A DNA stretch of 64,000 nucleotides from positions 33,836,855 to 33,900,854 of the forward strand of contig CM031610.1 in assembly GCA_018398815.1 (NCBI GenBank), written 5' to 3'. The notes under the pieces were generated by a model, which was not told the DNA's origin, did no database searches, and saw only the letters and a program-made list of their open reading frames with translations. The position numbers and the translations under genes were made by a program. Shown piece after piece: positions 58,801 to 64,000 of the stretch (the first letter of the stretch is position 1; each line of letters starts with the position of its first letter). Source of the DNA: Conus ventricosus. Its lineage: Eukaryota > Mollusca > Gastropoda > Neogastropoda > Conidae.

Positions 58801-61800
58801 AAATTTTGTCATGCTAATCGCAGAGGACATTCCACATATCAAGTTTCATTGTTAAAATCCAGATGCTGTAGGCATTCACACTTATTCATTTTAGCCGACA
58901 CTTTATTAACATTGGAACAGGAATCTGAATGAATAATGTTTAGCATAATCTGGAATGTGTATTTCAACTTTTTTGATAGCACCTCATCCATTTCTATCTA
59001 ATTCTTTCTCTGTGATTTTGTGTGTGAGCCAGTCAAAACGTGTGTGTGTGCGTGTGTGTGTGTGTGGTTTTCAGTACATTTACAGGCAGTTATAAAGTGT
59101 GACCCCCTAAATATTTTTGTGACCCCCTGAAAAATTGGAAACAAGTTTTTCGCACAGAGCCTGACCCTTTAATTTTTTTGGAAATAATCATCACTGCTCT
59201 AAAAAATATTAAATGCTTTCCTTTTAATAAAAGCCATTCTTACCTTCCAGAGCAGACAAATCCAGATCTACGTCAACCATATCTGTGCCTCTTTCAGCTT
59301 GCTCAGGCGCATTGAGGTCTCCTGTTGTCTGACTGGTACTGTCCGAGGTTCTCTCTAAGTGGTCATTCCAGTAAAAAGGAGGGTCTGCCCACAGCTCCCG
59401 GTCCAATCTGGAGAATGCGGCCCTACGTTCGGCCCTGTAATGTTCTTCCCTCAGGAAACGAGGATGCGGTCTGTTTGGCATGTCCCTAGTGCTCAGACAA
59501 ATTGGGCACTCCACAAAACCTGATGGAGCAAAATAGAAGTCACACACATAGTTGCAATTCTGCCTCAATGTACGCACTTGATCTATGTCCTCCATAAGGG
59601 ATCTGCGTTCCCTCCCGTCCATAAGCCGACGGTTTCTAAAGAACCTGTAGAGATACATGCAAGAGTGATTGCCAACCTGATACGTCTCGCCCTGGACACC
59701 TGTGCTACCACATCCGTTTGTGGAGGAAGATGCACCACTAGGGCGACCTGGGTTTGACCATGATCTTGGCGACACGGGCCTGGAGCGGGTGTTGGCACTG
59801 TTTGAGCTGGGAGGCCCAGCTCCCTCTCTTCGGTCTGTTCTGTATTTAGCACAGAATTCCCTTAGTAATGTTTCAGCAGCAGATGTTGTAGACAATTCAT
59901 CTTCAACAGATCGGGAGGTGCTGGGCAGGGAGTCAGAGCCAAACGCGGTGGTATAGGGACGTTTAGTACCCAGTGTTGATGAGCTGGTGAGCGTGGAGTT
60001 CGCAGCAGAGGGGCCAGCCTCTGAAGGGGCTGTTGAAGAAGGAACAGACGTTGTGCCAAAGCTCTGCCCTGCACAGCTGCTGAATGGATTAATGCCTCTA
60101 GTCACATGCACGTCACTGGCAGCACTGGCCTCTAAGGCGGGTAGAAAGGCGGGTAAATGGATCTCCCCATCACTCAGTGCATGACTACTGTGATCAGTCG
60201 AACCTGATCCAGGAGCTCCGCTACCTGCCGACAAATCCAGTCTAGAGTGGTCACCAAAGGCAAGTGTTGTTTCTGATTGGTTTGTTGAAGTGACAGAAGA
60301 CGGGGTAGATGCCACGCTAGTAACTTCACTTTGCTGTGATGATACAGAAGAGCCGTTTACTGGGTTAAGCTGTGAATCCCCATCTCCTGCAGGAAGACAA
60401 AGTCCTGTCTGCTCGGTGTTTGCAGCACCCCTCTGCTGTGAAGTGGTGGGATGGACAGAGCTCTGAGCACTCCTTGTTCTGTGCTCATCATGCCTCATAG
60501 AGGCAGCAACAGGCACTGGGACAGAGGCACTGCTGGCTCCTATACTACCGACACCAGGAACTGAGGTGGCCAAAGGCCAGTCACCATCTACAGAAGGCTG
60601 CCCCATTCCCTGATAGACAGACGGGGCGCTGGTATTCTGGGAAGATGTAGCTTGAACTGAACTGTGGTCAGAACCCCAGCCTGTCCGATGACTGGAGGAC
60701 AGATTCCTGGGAAGCTCATGGTCTCTTCTTGGCAGCACCACTGGCCTGTCAACTGGGGGTCTCCCAGAGGTAGAGGAACCACTCTGGATGCCACCTCTGG
60801 ACAGATTCTCATGACTAAAGGGTGCATTGTCTTGACGTTCCTGGAGAAAAACACAAACAAACAAACTAAATGTGTGAACTCTTAATCTGATAATGTCAAA
60901 ATGAATAACATTTGTCTTTTGTCATATACAGAATAGGCCCTATATAAATTAACATTATTATTACTATTTATTCAGGGCACTCTACAGCAAGATTCAAGGC
61001 AACCTAATTCTGACAAATGATATCAACATCCATCTTCTGTGTGGCAAAGAAAACCCACTGACCTACCAGTAACTTTCTGCAACCCCCTCTTCTCAAGCAA
61101 CAGGAAAACTGCTTCAGTTCAAGTTTCACAAAACACACACACACACACACATACACACATACACACGCACACACACACACACACACACACGCACACACAC
61201 TCACACACATATGCACGCACAGTACTTTATCTGCTAAACCTTGACCGCATGGAAAAACTCTTCTCTTGAAACAACTTGCACACAACTAAAGATTTGATTC
61301 CAATGATAACTTTGGAAAACACAGGTTGATTATGCAATGTCACATTCCACAAGCAGAAAAATTAAAATCCTGTCCAGTTGACCAAATGCACAACACAAAA
61401 TAGGGCTGGCGTTTTAGGCATGTGACACAGACACTTCATGCATTTTTTTTTAATACATCGCAATTTTCCACATCATTTTAATTATCTTTAAACACCAAAT
61501 CAGCACCAACTGTAATTCTAAGATCAGTTCAGATTCAATGCTTTTTGCTTGGCTATGCTATGAGTGAATACTCTGTGCTCCAGAACCAAACTATACTAAT
61601 AATGTTTTAGTGTAAAGAACAGTTATCTTCTCTCTTCAGACCTTAAACACAGGACTTCACTTCTCCAAAACTATTTCTAACTTTTCTGGACAGCACCAGC
61701 TTCCACTTTCACATTTTAACACACTAATTATACTAAGACATGCAAACAAACATGTATATACATGCAACAAAACTTTCAAGATTGGCCCACACCCATACCA

Positions 61801-62291
61801 ATGAAGACATACAACTGATCATTAGAGAGAGAGAACGATGCGTATAGCCAACCACAAAAGGCCATTCAACTCATTCAATTCAACTTTCAAACTAGACTTT
61901 CAAACACACACACACACACAATTCATTAAAACCGATTTTCTAAAAACAAGCCAGAATTTTGCTCAAAATCTTTCTTCCTTAAAAATCTTAATCAGATGAA
62001 CAAAAGCACCATACTAATAAATAAATAAACAAACACATACGTGAATGTGGACACAAACATGTGCCACAAATGACCATACACTGATGACAGCATGTATGCG
62101 TGCATGAAAACATCATCACAACACACACATGATACACACTGACCCGATTTGTAGCCATGTTACGAGTACGAGAAAGCCAGTCTGCATCATCACTGTCATA
62201 GTCAATTTCTCTCTCTGGCTGAGGTGGCGGGCTGTTGGCACCCACTCTGGGCCTTCTGCTGTGAGGAAAGGTGTTGTAAGAGTCACGATAG
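32938..62291 (-). CDS. AMBRA1: AMBRA1 (autophagy and beclin-1 regulator 1), 5'-partial, 12 coding exons
   Basis: AMBRA1 is a WD40 scaffold protein. In vertebrates it promotes autophagy through Beclin-1/VPS34 and acts as a substrate receptor for the CUL4-DDB1 ubiquitin ligase. Twelve minus-strand exons were placed from open frames, GT/AG boundaries and phase: 62144-62291, 59244-60840, 57460-57524, 55593-56106, 53767-53994, 52240-52425, 50272-50433, 37173-37357, 36537-36634, 35886-35945, 33731-33888 and 32938-33067. They total about 3.54 kb, or 1,180 codons. Recognition rests on the C-terminal propeller strings VVKNCKIHNDAS, GPNAISVSLSP, LMVGLAS and SLNSARWLP followed by GTNHGDL, all close to vertebrate AMBRA1, and on a Ser-rich middle and terminal TQT motifs. 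The first exon starts mid-codon, so the N-terminal WD40 exons lie beyond the window. One base is missing in exon 37173-37357. The window holds no second host gene that could indicate a shared pathway. Confidence 0.93.
33731..33888 (-). CDS. AMBRA1: AMBRA1 last WD40 exon (SLNSARWLP...GTNHGDL)
   Basis: The exon encodes 53 residues, including PVSLNSARWLP and IVYGTNHGDLHFYR, the closing blade of the propeller and the most diagnostic AMBRA1 string in the window. The acceptor is GTTCAG and the donor is CAGG followed by GTAAGA. It ends two bases into a codon, and the next exon supplies the third. Confidence 0.94.
34406..34440. repeat. G-rich tract in AMBRA1 intron
   Basis: Interrupted G runs, including a 16-base pure run at 34414-34429, within a G/C-rich snippet ending GGGGGCAAGCCCCT. 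Confidence 0.85.
35072..35092. repeat. Poly-C tract (21 bp)
   Basis: Pure C run in an AMBRA1 intron, just after a GA-rich stretch at 34990-35040. Confidence 0.95.
35560..35868. repeat. 53-bp tandem array next to an AMBRA1 donor
   Basis: About six units with ACCAAATCACTGAATTACTA, CACAAGATCAGGCC and GCTTTTACTTTGA. The first two are more diverged. The array ends about 18 bases from the donor of exon 35886-35945. Confidence 0.95.
35886..35945 (-). CDS. AMBRA1: AMBRA1 WD40 exon (LVGQVF)
   Basis: A 60-bp exon encodes QLVGQVFQMVKEKGGENSMK, matching the helix/strand before the last blade. The acceptor is a tandem NAG (TGCAGCAG), so the first Gln may be included or skipped. The donor is AAG followed by GTGGGT. 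A 53-bp tandem array starts about 18 bases past the donor. Confidence 0.88.
36537..36634 (-). CDS. AMBRA1: AMBRA1 WD40 exon (GPNAISVSLSP)
   Basis: The exon encodes PNAISVSLSPSNKYLMVG, then ASKRMLFFQVTDQ, one propeller blade. The acceptor AACAG sits directly after a (TG)n run on the coding strand. The donor is CAG followed by GTGAGA; a second GT twelve bases earlier (CAG/GTGACT) would remove four residues and also stays in frame. Phases agree with both neighbours. Confidence 0.92.
36640..36672. repeat. (CA)n microsatellite at an AMBRA1 acceptor
   Basis: About 16 CA repeats; on the coding strand this is (TG)n immediately before the AACAG acceptor of exon 36537-36634. Confidence 0.95.
37173..37357 (-). 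CDS. AMBRA1: AMBRA1 WD40 exon, one-base frameshift
   Basis: The first part reads VVKNCKIHNDAS, then LLAAFVHLHGGFP, in the frame set by the upstream exon. From the CCC at about 37246-37248 the conserved continuation DENVLGVFSLRKETFG, then YTKGF, is in another frame. The exon is 185 bp; 186 bp would restore the frame throughout and join correctly to the next exon. The acceptor is CCGCAG and the donor is TTTG followed by GTGAGT. The break is either a lost base in the assembly or a true null allele. A LINE 3' fragment ends only about 25 bases upstream of the acceptor. Confidence 0.9.
37381..37590 (-). mobile_element. LINE 3' fragment in AMBRA1 intron
   Basis: Contains the same tail (GTAATGTTGCTTATAGCCCA, then a diverged GGGCCAT segment) as the two other copies, followed by an A-rich run and a diverged inner part. 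It runs in the same sense as AMBRA1, and its 3' end lies about 25 bases from the acceptor of exon 37173-37357. Confidence 0.8.
37585..37840. repeat. Degenerate tandem repeat (about 29 bp)
   Basis: Units with ACAAGTGATAAATCAAGTCA and GATGAAA vary increasingly toward 37840. Confidence 0.8.
37960..38873. repeat. Minisatellite block 1 (units about 55-66 bp)
   Basis: About fifteen units with GGAAAGATTACAGAGTCACA, GGCACATAGCAAAGTATTCT and TTACGCTCCAGGATAGG. Three central units (38220-38415) carry an internal GATTGGGAAA insertion and are nearly identical, pointing to recent expansion. Related blocks lie at 41.6, 43.3, 44.4 and 49.2-49.8 kb. All are in one AMBRA1 intron. Confidence 0.92.
39213..41308 (+). 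pseudogene. hAT transposase (ZNF862-like), broken by frameshifts
   Basis: Starts MPPKKRKLLIPGQAKLTFGG. A zinc finger follows with MYCSLCKASGKKN and LSRHVDLPEHK. The core has VLTDESTDIV and FGLGTDGARVMTG (acidic catalytic regions) and NTHCSAHCIALVSEQ. The C-terminal dimerisation part has THPVHTADCERAF and HRRNHLSAERCDQLM. This order matches hAT transposases closest to ZNF862/KIAA1586-type proteins. At least four shifts or stops (near 39426, 39630-39700, 40110 and 40650-40900) interrupt it, so it is a recent but dead copy. Confidence 0.88.
41413..41461. repeat. (TG)n microsatellite in the hAT 3' region
   Basis: About 24 TG repeats between the transposase end and the right terminal repeat. Confidence 0.97.
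42711..43340 (+). mobile_element. SINE copy A, with tRNA-derived head
   Basis: The head carries an A box (TGGCGAAGTGGTTAGCG, from 42721) and a B box (GGTTCGAATCC, 42765-42775) at tRNA spacing: an internal RNA polymerase III promoter. The body runs about 550 bp through TCGGGCCTGGTTGACGCCGG, GGCCCTTCATGCCC and GACGTGGTGGCGCCCTC to GAACACCACAG. Copies B, C and D share the body without the head. This is a long SINE family. Confidence 0.85.
43336..43440. repeat. Diverged minisatellite units
   Basis: ACTCTAGGATGGATTAAGAT and GGTACAGGCATATAGCAGAG are recognisable decayed copies of the block 1 unit. Confidence 0.7.
43441..44430. other. Intron sequence without recognised features
   Basis: AT-rich; I see no gene, RNA or element end. 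Confidence 0.5.
44440..44583. repeat. Minisatellite block 2, left part (51-bp unit)
   Basis: Three units with GTAACAGGTACACAGCACTC, TTCATGTTCCAGGATAGG and GTAAGATTACAGT. The array is cut after GTAACAG by the 44584 inverted end and resumes at 49220. Confidence 0.95.
45472..45717 (-). CDS. Unrecognised coding exon inside the 4.6-kb element
   Basis: A 246-bp stretch (82 codons, no stop) lies between TGTGTCACAG and a strong donor TATC followed by GTAAGTGA. It reads IHSPEKADINFLRKFALVNN, then MLVWPTKADTDSVQSTFVF and SVPINNELCLHSQPNLPVS. Composition is balanced and globular with no repeat origin. I do not recognise the family. Just upstream on the same strand, other frames give QSCCINDEICEHATDCLLED (about 45.82 kb) and PEAEQLGLGTDEVMVTEEEM (about 45.9 kb), which look like further coding pieces broken by stops. 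It could belong to the transposase of the surrounding element or to a captured gene. Confidence 0.4.
45980..46210. repeat. Diverged tandem repeat (about 65 bp)
   Basis: Three units share GGCCTATA, a GGGTGA(T/C)CAGCCACCCA string and GCATGT; a partial unit recurs near 46370-46400. Confidence 0.7.
46471..46870. repeat. Tandem triplication (134-141 bp units) with TG tracts
   Basis: Units start at 46471, 46612 and 46746 (AAAGCATGGC), contain GACCACTTA, TATGAGTGCATG and CCTGTCTGTTT, and end in TG repeats of increasing length. Confidence 0.95.
47533..47557. repeat. Poly-C tract (25 bp)
   Basis: Pure C run. A G-rich tract (47390-47425) lies 110 bases before it, so the two could pair. Confidence 0.95.
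47640..48585. promoter_or_regulatory. CpG-rich stretch, possible promoter of the 4.6-kb element
   Basis: CG dinucleotides are frequent (for example GTACGCGCGGTTGTGGC and GCGGCGCATCGGGATG) compared with flanking intron. Reading minus, the candidate first exon lies within it. No TATA box stands out. Confidence 0.3.
48071..48160 (-). CDS. Candidate first exon, unrecognised
   Basis: The minus strand reads MAERSRDPTMTESNALIVVE, then LQDALG, from an ATG near 48154 to a consensus donor (ACTTG followed by GTAAGA). It lies at the edge of a CpG-rich stretch, as a first exon would. The frame is also open upstream (SDWLNARKAQAIKAKVSNA), so the start is uncertain. No downstream acceptor can be matched with confidence. 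It may be the first exon of the gene whose fragments lie at 45.5-46.0 kb. Confidence 0.25.
48586..49002. mobile_element. Non-coding MITE-like element nested in the 4.6-kb element
   Basis: Flanked by GTGAACC on both sides (48579-48585 and 49003-49009). The ends carry AGCTGCCAAC in inverted orientation (48589-48598; complement at 48990-48999). The interior has repeated CAGTAGCATTT (left) and CGTAGCAA (right) motifs and no frame. Short length and a 7-bp duplication fit a hAT-like MITE. Confidence 0.65.
49220..49650. repeat. Minisatellite block 2, right part (51-bp unit)
   Basis: Eight to nine nearly identical 51-bp units continuing the array at 44440-44583. Five have TTCAGG and the rest TTCATG at one position. 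On the plus strand each unit contains GGGTAAGA and TTACAG, which resemble splice sites but are antisense to AMBRA1. Decayed units continue to about 49830. Confidence 0.97.
50272..50433 (-). CDS. AMBRA1: AMBRA1 WD40 exon (YRIQRWDL)
   Basis: The exon encodes 54 residues: YGLAWSDDVVMAGVFMSSGE followed by SNTYRIQRWDLRSNKVPDL, WD40 strands typical of the AMBRA1 C-terminal half. The acceptor is TTCAAG and the donor is CAGG followed by GTGAGT. Both phases agree with the flanking exons. A 12.9-kb repeat-filled intron follows. Confidence 0.92.
50434..52239. other. AMBRA1 intron, no other features seen
   Basis: Contains A-rich and G-rich simple stretches at 50640-50970. No gene or transposon end was identified. 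Confidence 0.5.
52240..52425 (-). CDS. AMBRA1: AMBRA1 exon entering the C-terminal WD40 half
   Basis: The exon encodes QRPSSDDQPQG, then SLHPHYARSIMDNP and RTYVFQSSINNAIA, which begin the second half of the split propeller. The donor is GCAG followed by GTAACT. The strongest acceptor (CTGCAG before 52433) would break the frame with the preceding exon. The AG eight bases further on (TATCCTAG) keeps it, so 52425 is used here. The 5' boundary is therefore less certain than the 3' one. Confidence 0.85.
52426..53500. other. AMBRA1 intron, no other features seen
   Basis: AT-rich, with a GTT repeat at about 52770-52785; nothing else noted. Confidence 0.5.
53522..53620. repeat. TG-rich microsatellite in AMBRA1 intron
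   Basis: Interrupted TG/TGCA repeats; purine-pyrimidine alternation with Z-DNA potential. Confidence 0.9.
53767..53994 (-). CDS. AMBRA1: AMBRA1 exon with poly-serine tract
   Basis: The exon encodes about 75 residues: EPQQSDILRSCLARPV, a Pro-rich patch, then an almost pure serine run of roughly 35 residues ending at SRFPPP. The serine run is coded by a TCC/TCT repeat, seen as GAGGAGGAA on the plus strand at about 53810-53890. The acceptor is TTTTTCAG and the donor is CACG followed by GTAAGT. Length variation here would change protein length by whole serines as long as the repeat keeps its triplet unit. Confidence 0.82.
54169..54790 (+). mobile_element. SINE copy B, 5'-truncated
   Basis: Begins CGGGCCTGGTTCACGCCAGG, matching the middle of copy A at 42950. 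Runs through GGCCCTTCATG and ATCAGATGGGGTTTGGTTTA to a 3' part shared with copy C (GCAGTGCAATGTCTCCTC, then GAGAGCTGGAATGTGCGG). It lies in an AMBRA1 intron, antisense to the gene. Confidence 0.8.
54930..55029. repeat. 50-bp tandem duplication
   Basis: Two copies differing by one base (ACGGG/ACTGG), each GAAGGTACATCTGTTTAAGC to AGCAGTATCAT. Confidence 0.97.
55122..55235 (-). mobile_element. tRNA-like SINE relic split by poly-C
   Basis: On the minus strand AGTGGTGCGGTAGTTAATG resembles a tRNA A box and GGGTTTGATTCCC a B box. A 25-bp G run (poly-C at 55162-55186 on plus) sits between them, so the tRNA fold would be disrupted. Confidence 0.5.
55593..56106 (-). CDS. AMBRA1: AMBRA1 exon with helical start and Ser-rich body
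   Basis: The exon encodes 171 residues. It opens with a likely helix (LLENDDAMSRIQATYHEEMR), passes through a Ser/Thr/Gly-rich stretch, and ends with an ordered segment containing GLRESITYSELARRMANRED. The acceptor is a long pyrimidine tract ending in CTTCAG. The donor is TCTG followed by GTAAGA. It leaves one base, matching the phase of the next exon. It continues the linker region before the second half of the propeller. Confidence 0.88.
56846..56950 (+). repeat. Possible gastropod interspersed repeat fragment
   Basis: GAAGTCGGAGTGTGGCTGCC, GTGGTGGGGTAA and AAAACGGTCACACACGTAA resemble a repeat I associate with gastropod genomes. Recognition is from memory and only about 100 bp match. Confidence 0.3.
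57280..57437. repeat. CA-rich minisatellite next to an AMBRA1 donor
   Basis: Units with ACACAAAACACA and GTACGCCACA plus CA runs, repeated about three times. It ends about 23 bases from the donor of exon 57460-57524. Confidence 0.9.
57460..57524 (-). CDS. AMBRA1: AMBRA1 short exon, basic segment
   Basis: The exon encodes about 21 residues, including AEMFRRVAPSRHAERDLERR, a charged, probably helical segment. The donor is CGG followed by GTGAGT. Two acceptors six bases apart (TTTAG, giving a start at 57524, and TTCAG, giving a start at 57518) both keep the frame, so the exon is 65 or 59 bp and differs by two residues. The intron just downstream begins with a CA-rich repeat within about 25 bases of the donor. 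Confidence 0.78.
58128..59196. mobile_element. Non-autonomous hAT-like element in AMBRA1 intron
   Basis: Ends CAGTGATAATTCTT (58128) and, inverted, CAGTGATGATTATT (to 59196). CTCTA flanks both sides. Subterminal repeats GACGCATAAAAATCCTG/GACGCATACAAATC (left) and GACCCCCTAAAT/GACCCCCTGAAAAAT (right) parallel the TGACCCATAAAA motifs of the hAT at 38874-41593, so the two are probably one family. No transposase frame is present. Confidence 0.7.
59039..59066. repeat. (TG)n microsatellite
   Basis: A TG run in the right part of the non-autonomous hAT-like element, at a position similar to the TG run in the larger hAT. Confidence 0.9.
59244..60840 (-). CDS. AMBRA1: AMBRA1 large Ser/Thr-rich middle exon
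   Basis: This is a single 1,597-bp open exon of 532 codons. The first 350 residues or so are rich in Ser, Thr, Gly and Pro and look disordered. The last 150 are better ordered: CMYLYRFFRNRR, then NCNYVCDFYFAPSGFVECP with paired cysteines (CPICL), then an Arg-rich stretch ending in an acidic hydrophobic tail VDVDLDLSALE. The acceptor is CTCCAG and the donor is GAAG followed by GTAAGA. It leaves one base that completes a codon with the next exon. This matches the long central linker of AMBRA1, which inserts between the two halves of the split propeller. The CxxC pair could bind metal or be structural; nothing visible decides this. Confidence 0.88.
61132..61208. repeat. (CA)n microsatellite in AMBRA1 intron
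   Basis: Interrupted CA repeat of about 77 bp. Confidence 0.95.
62144..62291 (-). CDS. AMBRA1: AMBRA1 coding exon, upstream linker (first exon in window)
   Basis: The exon encodes about 49 residues, including YRDSYNTFPHSRRPRV and an acidic segment IDYDSDDADW. The acceptor is a pyrimidine-rich stretch ending in TTTCAG before base 62291. The donor is CGG followed by GTCAGT. The exon enters with one base of a split codon and leaves in phase 0, which fits the next exon. It lies between the N-terminal WD40 part (outside the window) and the Ser-rich middle, so it is probably disordered linker. It is assigned to AMBRA1 by phase and position; the string alone is not diagnostic. Confidence 0.8.
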
Positions 62292-62617
62292 CTGAAAAAC
62301 ACACATAGACAAACGAAATGTGGTTGTGTTTCTCTGTAAATGTTAAATAATAATGTCTAACATCCCATAGCCCTACAGCTGAAGTGGTCCTGCACTTTTC
62401 CAGCTTTACACAATGACAAGGGCACAGTATATAAATGGCGAAACTCCACCCTCCCCTTCCACTTCCCGAATATTCCCTGAATTAAATCAGTTACTCTTTT
62501 ACTGCTGGGCTGATAGGGTTTTCAAGCCACAAAAAAAAAAAATCTGGTATCACAAACACTTGAAACAGTTCAAATGAACATCCACCACCTTTGCAAACAA
62601 ACACTCATCATTTACCA

Positions 62618-62653
<36 letters not shown>

Positions 62654-64000
62654 CACCTCCTGAGTCTCCCTCAGCAGACACAAAGCGGTGTTTCCCATTA
62701 TGCACAAAAGGGGGCTTAATACACAAGGGTTTCAGATTTGACCCTCAGATTTAAAAAAATGGAGCACAGGTATTTTGAAAGCACCAAATCCATCAATTGG
62801 TTTCCAAACTTCAAAACTGTCTGGCAAAATTAGGGTAATGAAAACTCACGTGCTGTTCAAATTTTGTCTGTCAACTGGTTCTTAGGGACTTATAAATGCT
62901 TGCGTTGCACTTATAAACCACTTCTGGTCGCTGACAACCCCTTTGTGTACATTTTCTTACCTAAAGAATAATTGGGAATGTCACTGCTGGCACCGATAAC
63001 CACCATACAAATGTGACTGACGGGAAAATTATCAATTTCTATAATGGTGGAAAAAAAAAATTATCAAACAATTTCCATAATGGTGAACAAGAGTGCAAAC
63101 TATGGAATGATAATGATGGTGACAAACGAATGTGCCGTCAACACCCATCAACCAATATTCTTTGTTTACACGGCCTGACCTCTTATGCTGCTATGGTGGC
63201 AATTGTTTGTTCTGTGCCAAAAAGCTCTCTCACATAACACTAAAATAGCTGCCAATTTTCTGCAGTCAAAGTCCAGAAACCAGGGAAAAGGAAATGCCTG
63301 GGGCTAACAGGGGGCAGTCTGGCATTTGACTGAAAGTATTTTTTACCACCCACCACTTCAACAAAAGAAAGTGGGGTTTGAAAGAAAAATGCATTTTCCA
63401 TTACATGCTATTACGAACATTGTTCTTTATTATGTATGCAATACTTACTCAGCCTCATTGGAAAAAAAATGACCCATCAAACACCAAAATTTCCAACATT
63501 TTGAAATTCTAAAATCTATTGCTATGGGATTTTAGGAATGGTTTCTGAAATGGGGAAATTGCAGAAAAATTTGGGATGGTTGGCATCCATGCATCAAGAT
63601 GTACAGGTTAGTGTGTAATCAGTTTTGTTTGATGGTTCATGTTGTCAGACAGCCTAACCAGTCTAAACTCCACTCAGCAGTACAATATTCACACTGCATA
63701 AGAGCAAAAAGAAACAAAATGAAAAAGCAAACACAGACAAAAAAACTAACACCACACACACACATGCACACAACACACACACAGAGGACACATTTAGCCT
63801 TTTTTCTCGGGTGAGCTCAGAGTGCAGCATATCTAATTCAAATGTTACGAGGAATATCATCAAACAGATGAAGTATTTAATCAAGAAGTGAAGCCTCCAC
63901 TAGTCTCTGCTGGTGGATGGAAGGTTTTCCAGACTGCTGCGTCCTGCTAAGACAACAGCGATCCAAGGACTTTGCTCTGATTATGCTTAACGAGGAAGCA
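62292..64000. other. AMBRA1 intron to window edge
   Basis: Apart from the poly-C tract I see no further AMBRA1 exon, RNA gene or element end. The N-terminal WD40 exons should lie beyond base 64000. Confidence 0.5.
62621..62650. repeat. Poly-C tract (30 bp)
   Basis: Longest C run in the window, in the intron upstream of exon 62144-62291. Confidence 0.95.

Noticed and set aside
63880..64000. Additional AMBRA1 exon at the window edge
   Set aside because: A Ser-rich minus-strand frame is present, but it ends in a stop, has no clear splice sites, and shows no AMBRA1 string.

Overview
The window looks like animal nuclear DNA, most likely from a mollusc and probably a gastropod. That assignment is an inference. 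It rests on one intron-rich conserved gene, CpG-poor AT-rich spacers, abundant microsatellites and minisatellites, long G/C homopolymers, and a mixture of jockey-like LINE, DIRS, mariner, hAT and tRNA-derived SINE elements. No bacterial operon structure, rRNA or functional tRNA gene is visible.

The one recognised host gene is AMBRA1 (autophagy and beclin-1 regulator 1, a WD40 protein). It lies on the minus strand. Twelve coding exons can be placed between 62291 and 32938 from open frames, GT/AG boundaries and matching phase. They cover the Ser-rich middle, the C-terminal half of the split WD40 propeller, and a short tail with two TQT motifs that ends in TAA. The N-terminal WD40 exons must lie beyond base 64000. 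Exon 37173-37357 is one base short, which is either an assembly error or a real frameshift.

Layout. 1-740: relic of a zinc-binding, RAG1/Transib-like N-terminal domain (minus) plus a microsatellite. 741-11831: AT-rich non-coding DNA with a CpG-rich patch (1040-1700), a homopolymer-rich suspect tract (1790-3200) and small tandem duplications. 11841-23315: nested transposon block. A jockey-like LINE with its reverse transcriptase deleted (11841-15249, 9-bp target duplication) abuts a decayed DIRS-type tyrosine-recombinase retrotransposon (15256-23315, minus). The DIRS carries a mariner (17812-19266) and a 3' fragment of the same LINE family (20502-20710). 23316-31445: non-coding DNA with SINE copies, one containing a 30-bp minisatellite, and two hAT-type relics. 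31446-32937: AMBRA1 3' UTR or flank.

32938-64000: AMBRA1. Its 12.9-kb intron (37358-50271) is a mosaic. One minisatellite family recurs at 37.9-38.9, 41.6, 43.3, 44.4 and 49.2-49.8 kb. A hAT transposon (38874-41593) interrupts one block. A 4.6-kb segment with perfect 15-bp inverted ends and a 7-bp flanking duplication (44584-49219) interrupts another. That segment holds coding-like minus-strand exons I do not recognise and is the best candidate here for an undescribed mobile element. A second, non-coding hAT-like element with related ends lies at 58128-59196.
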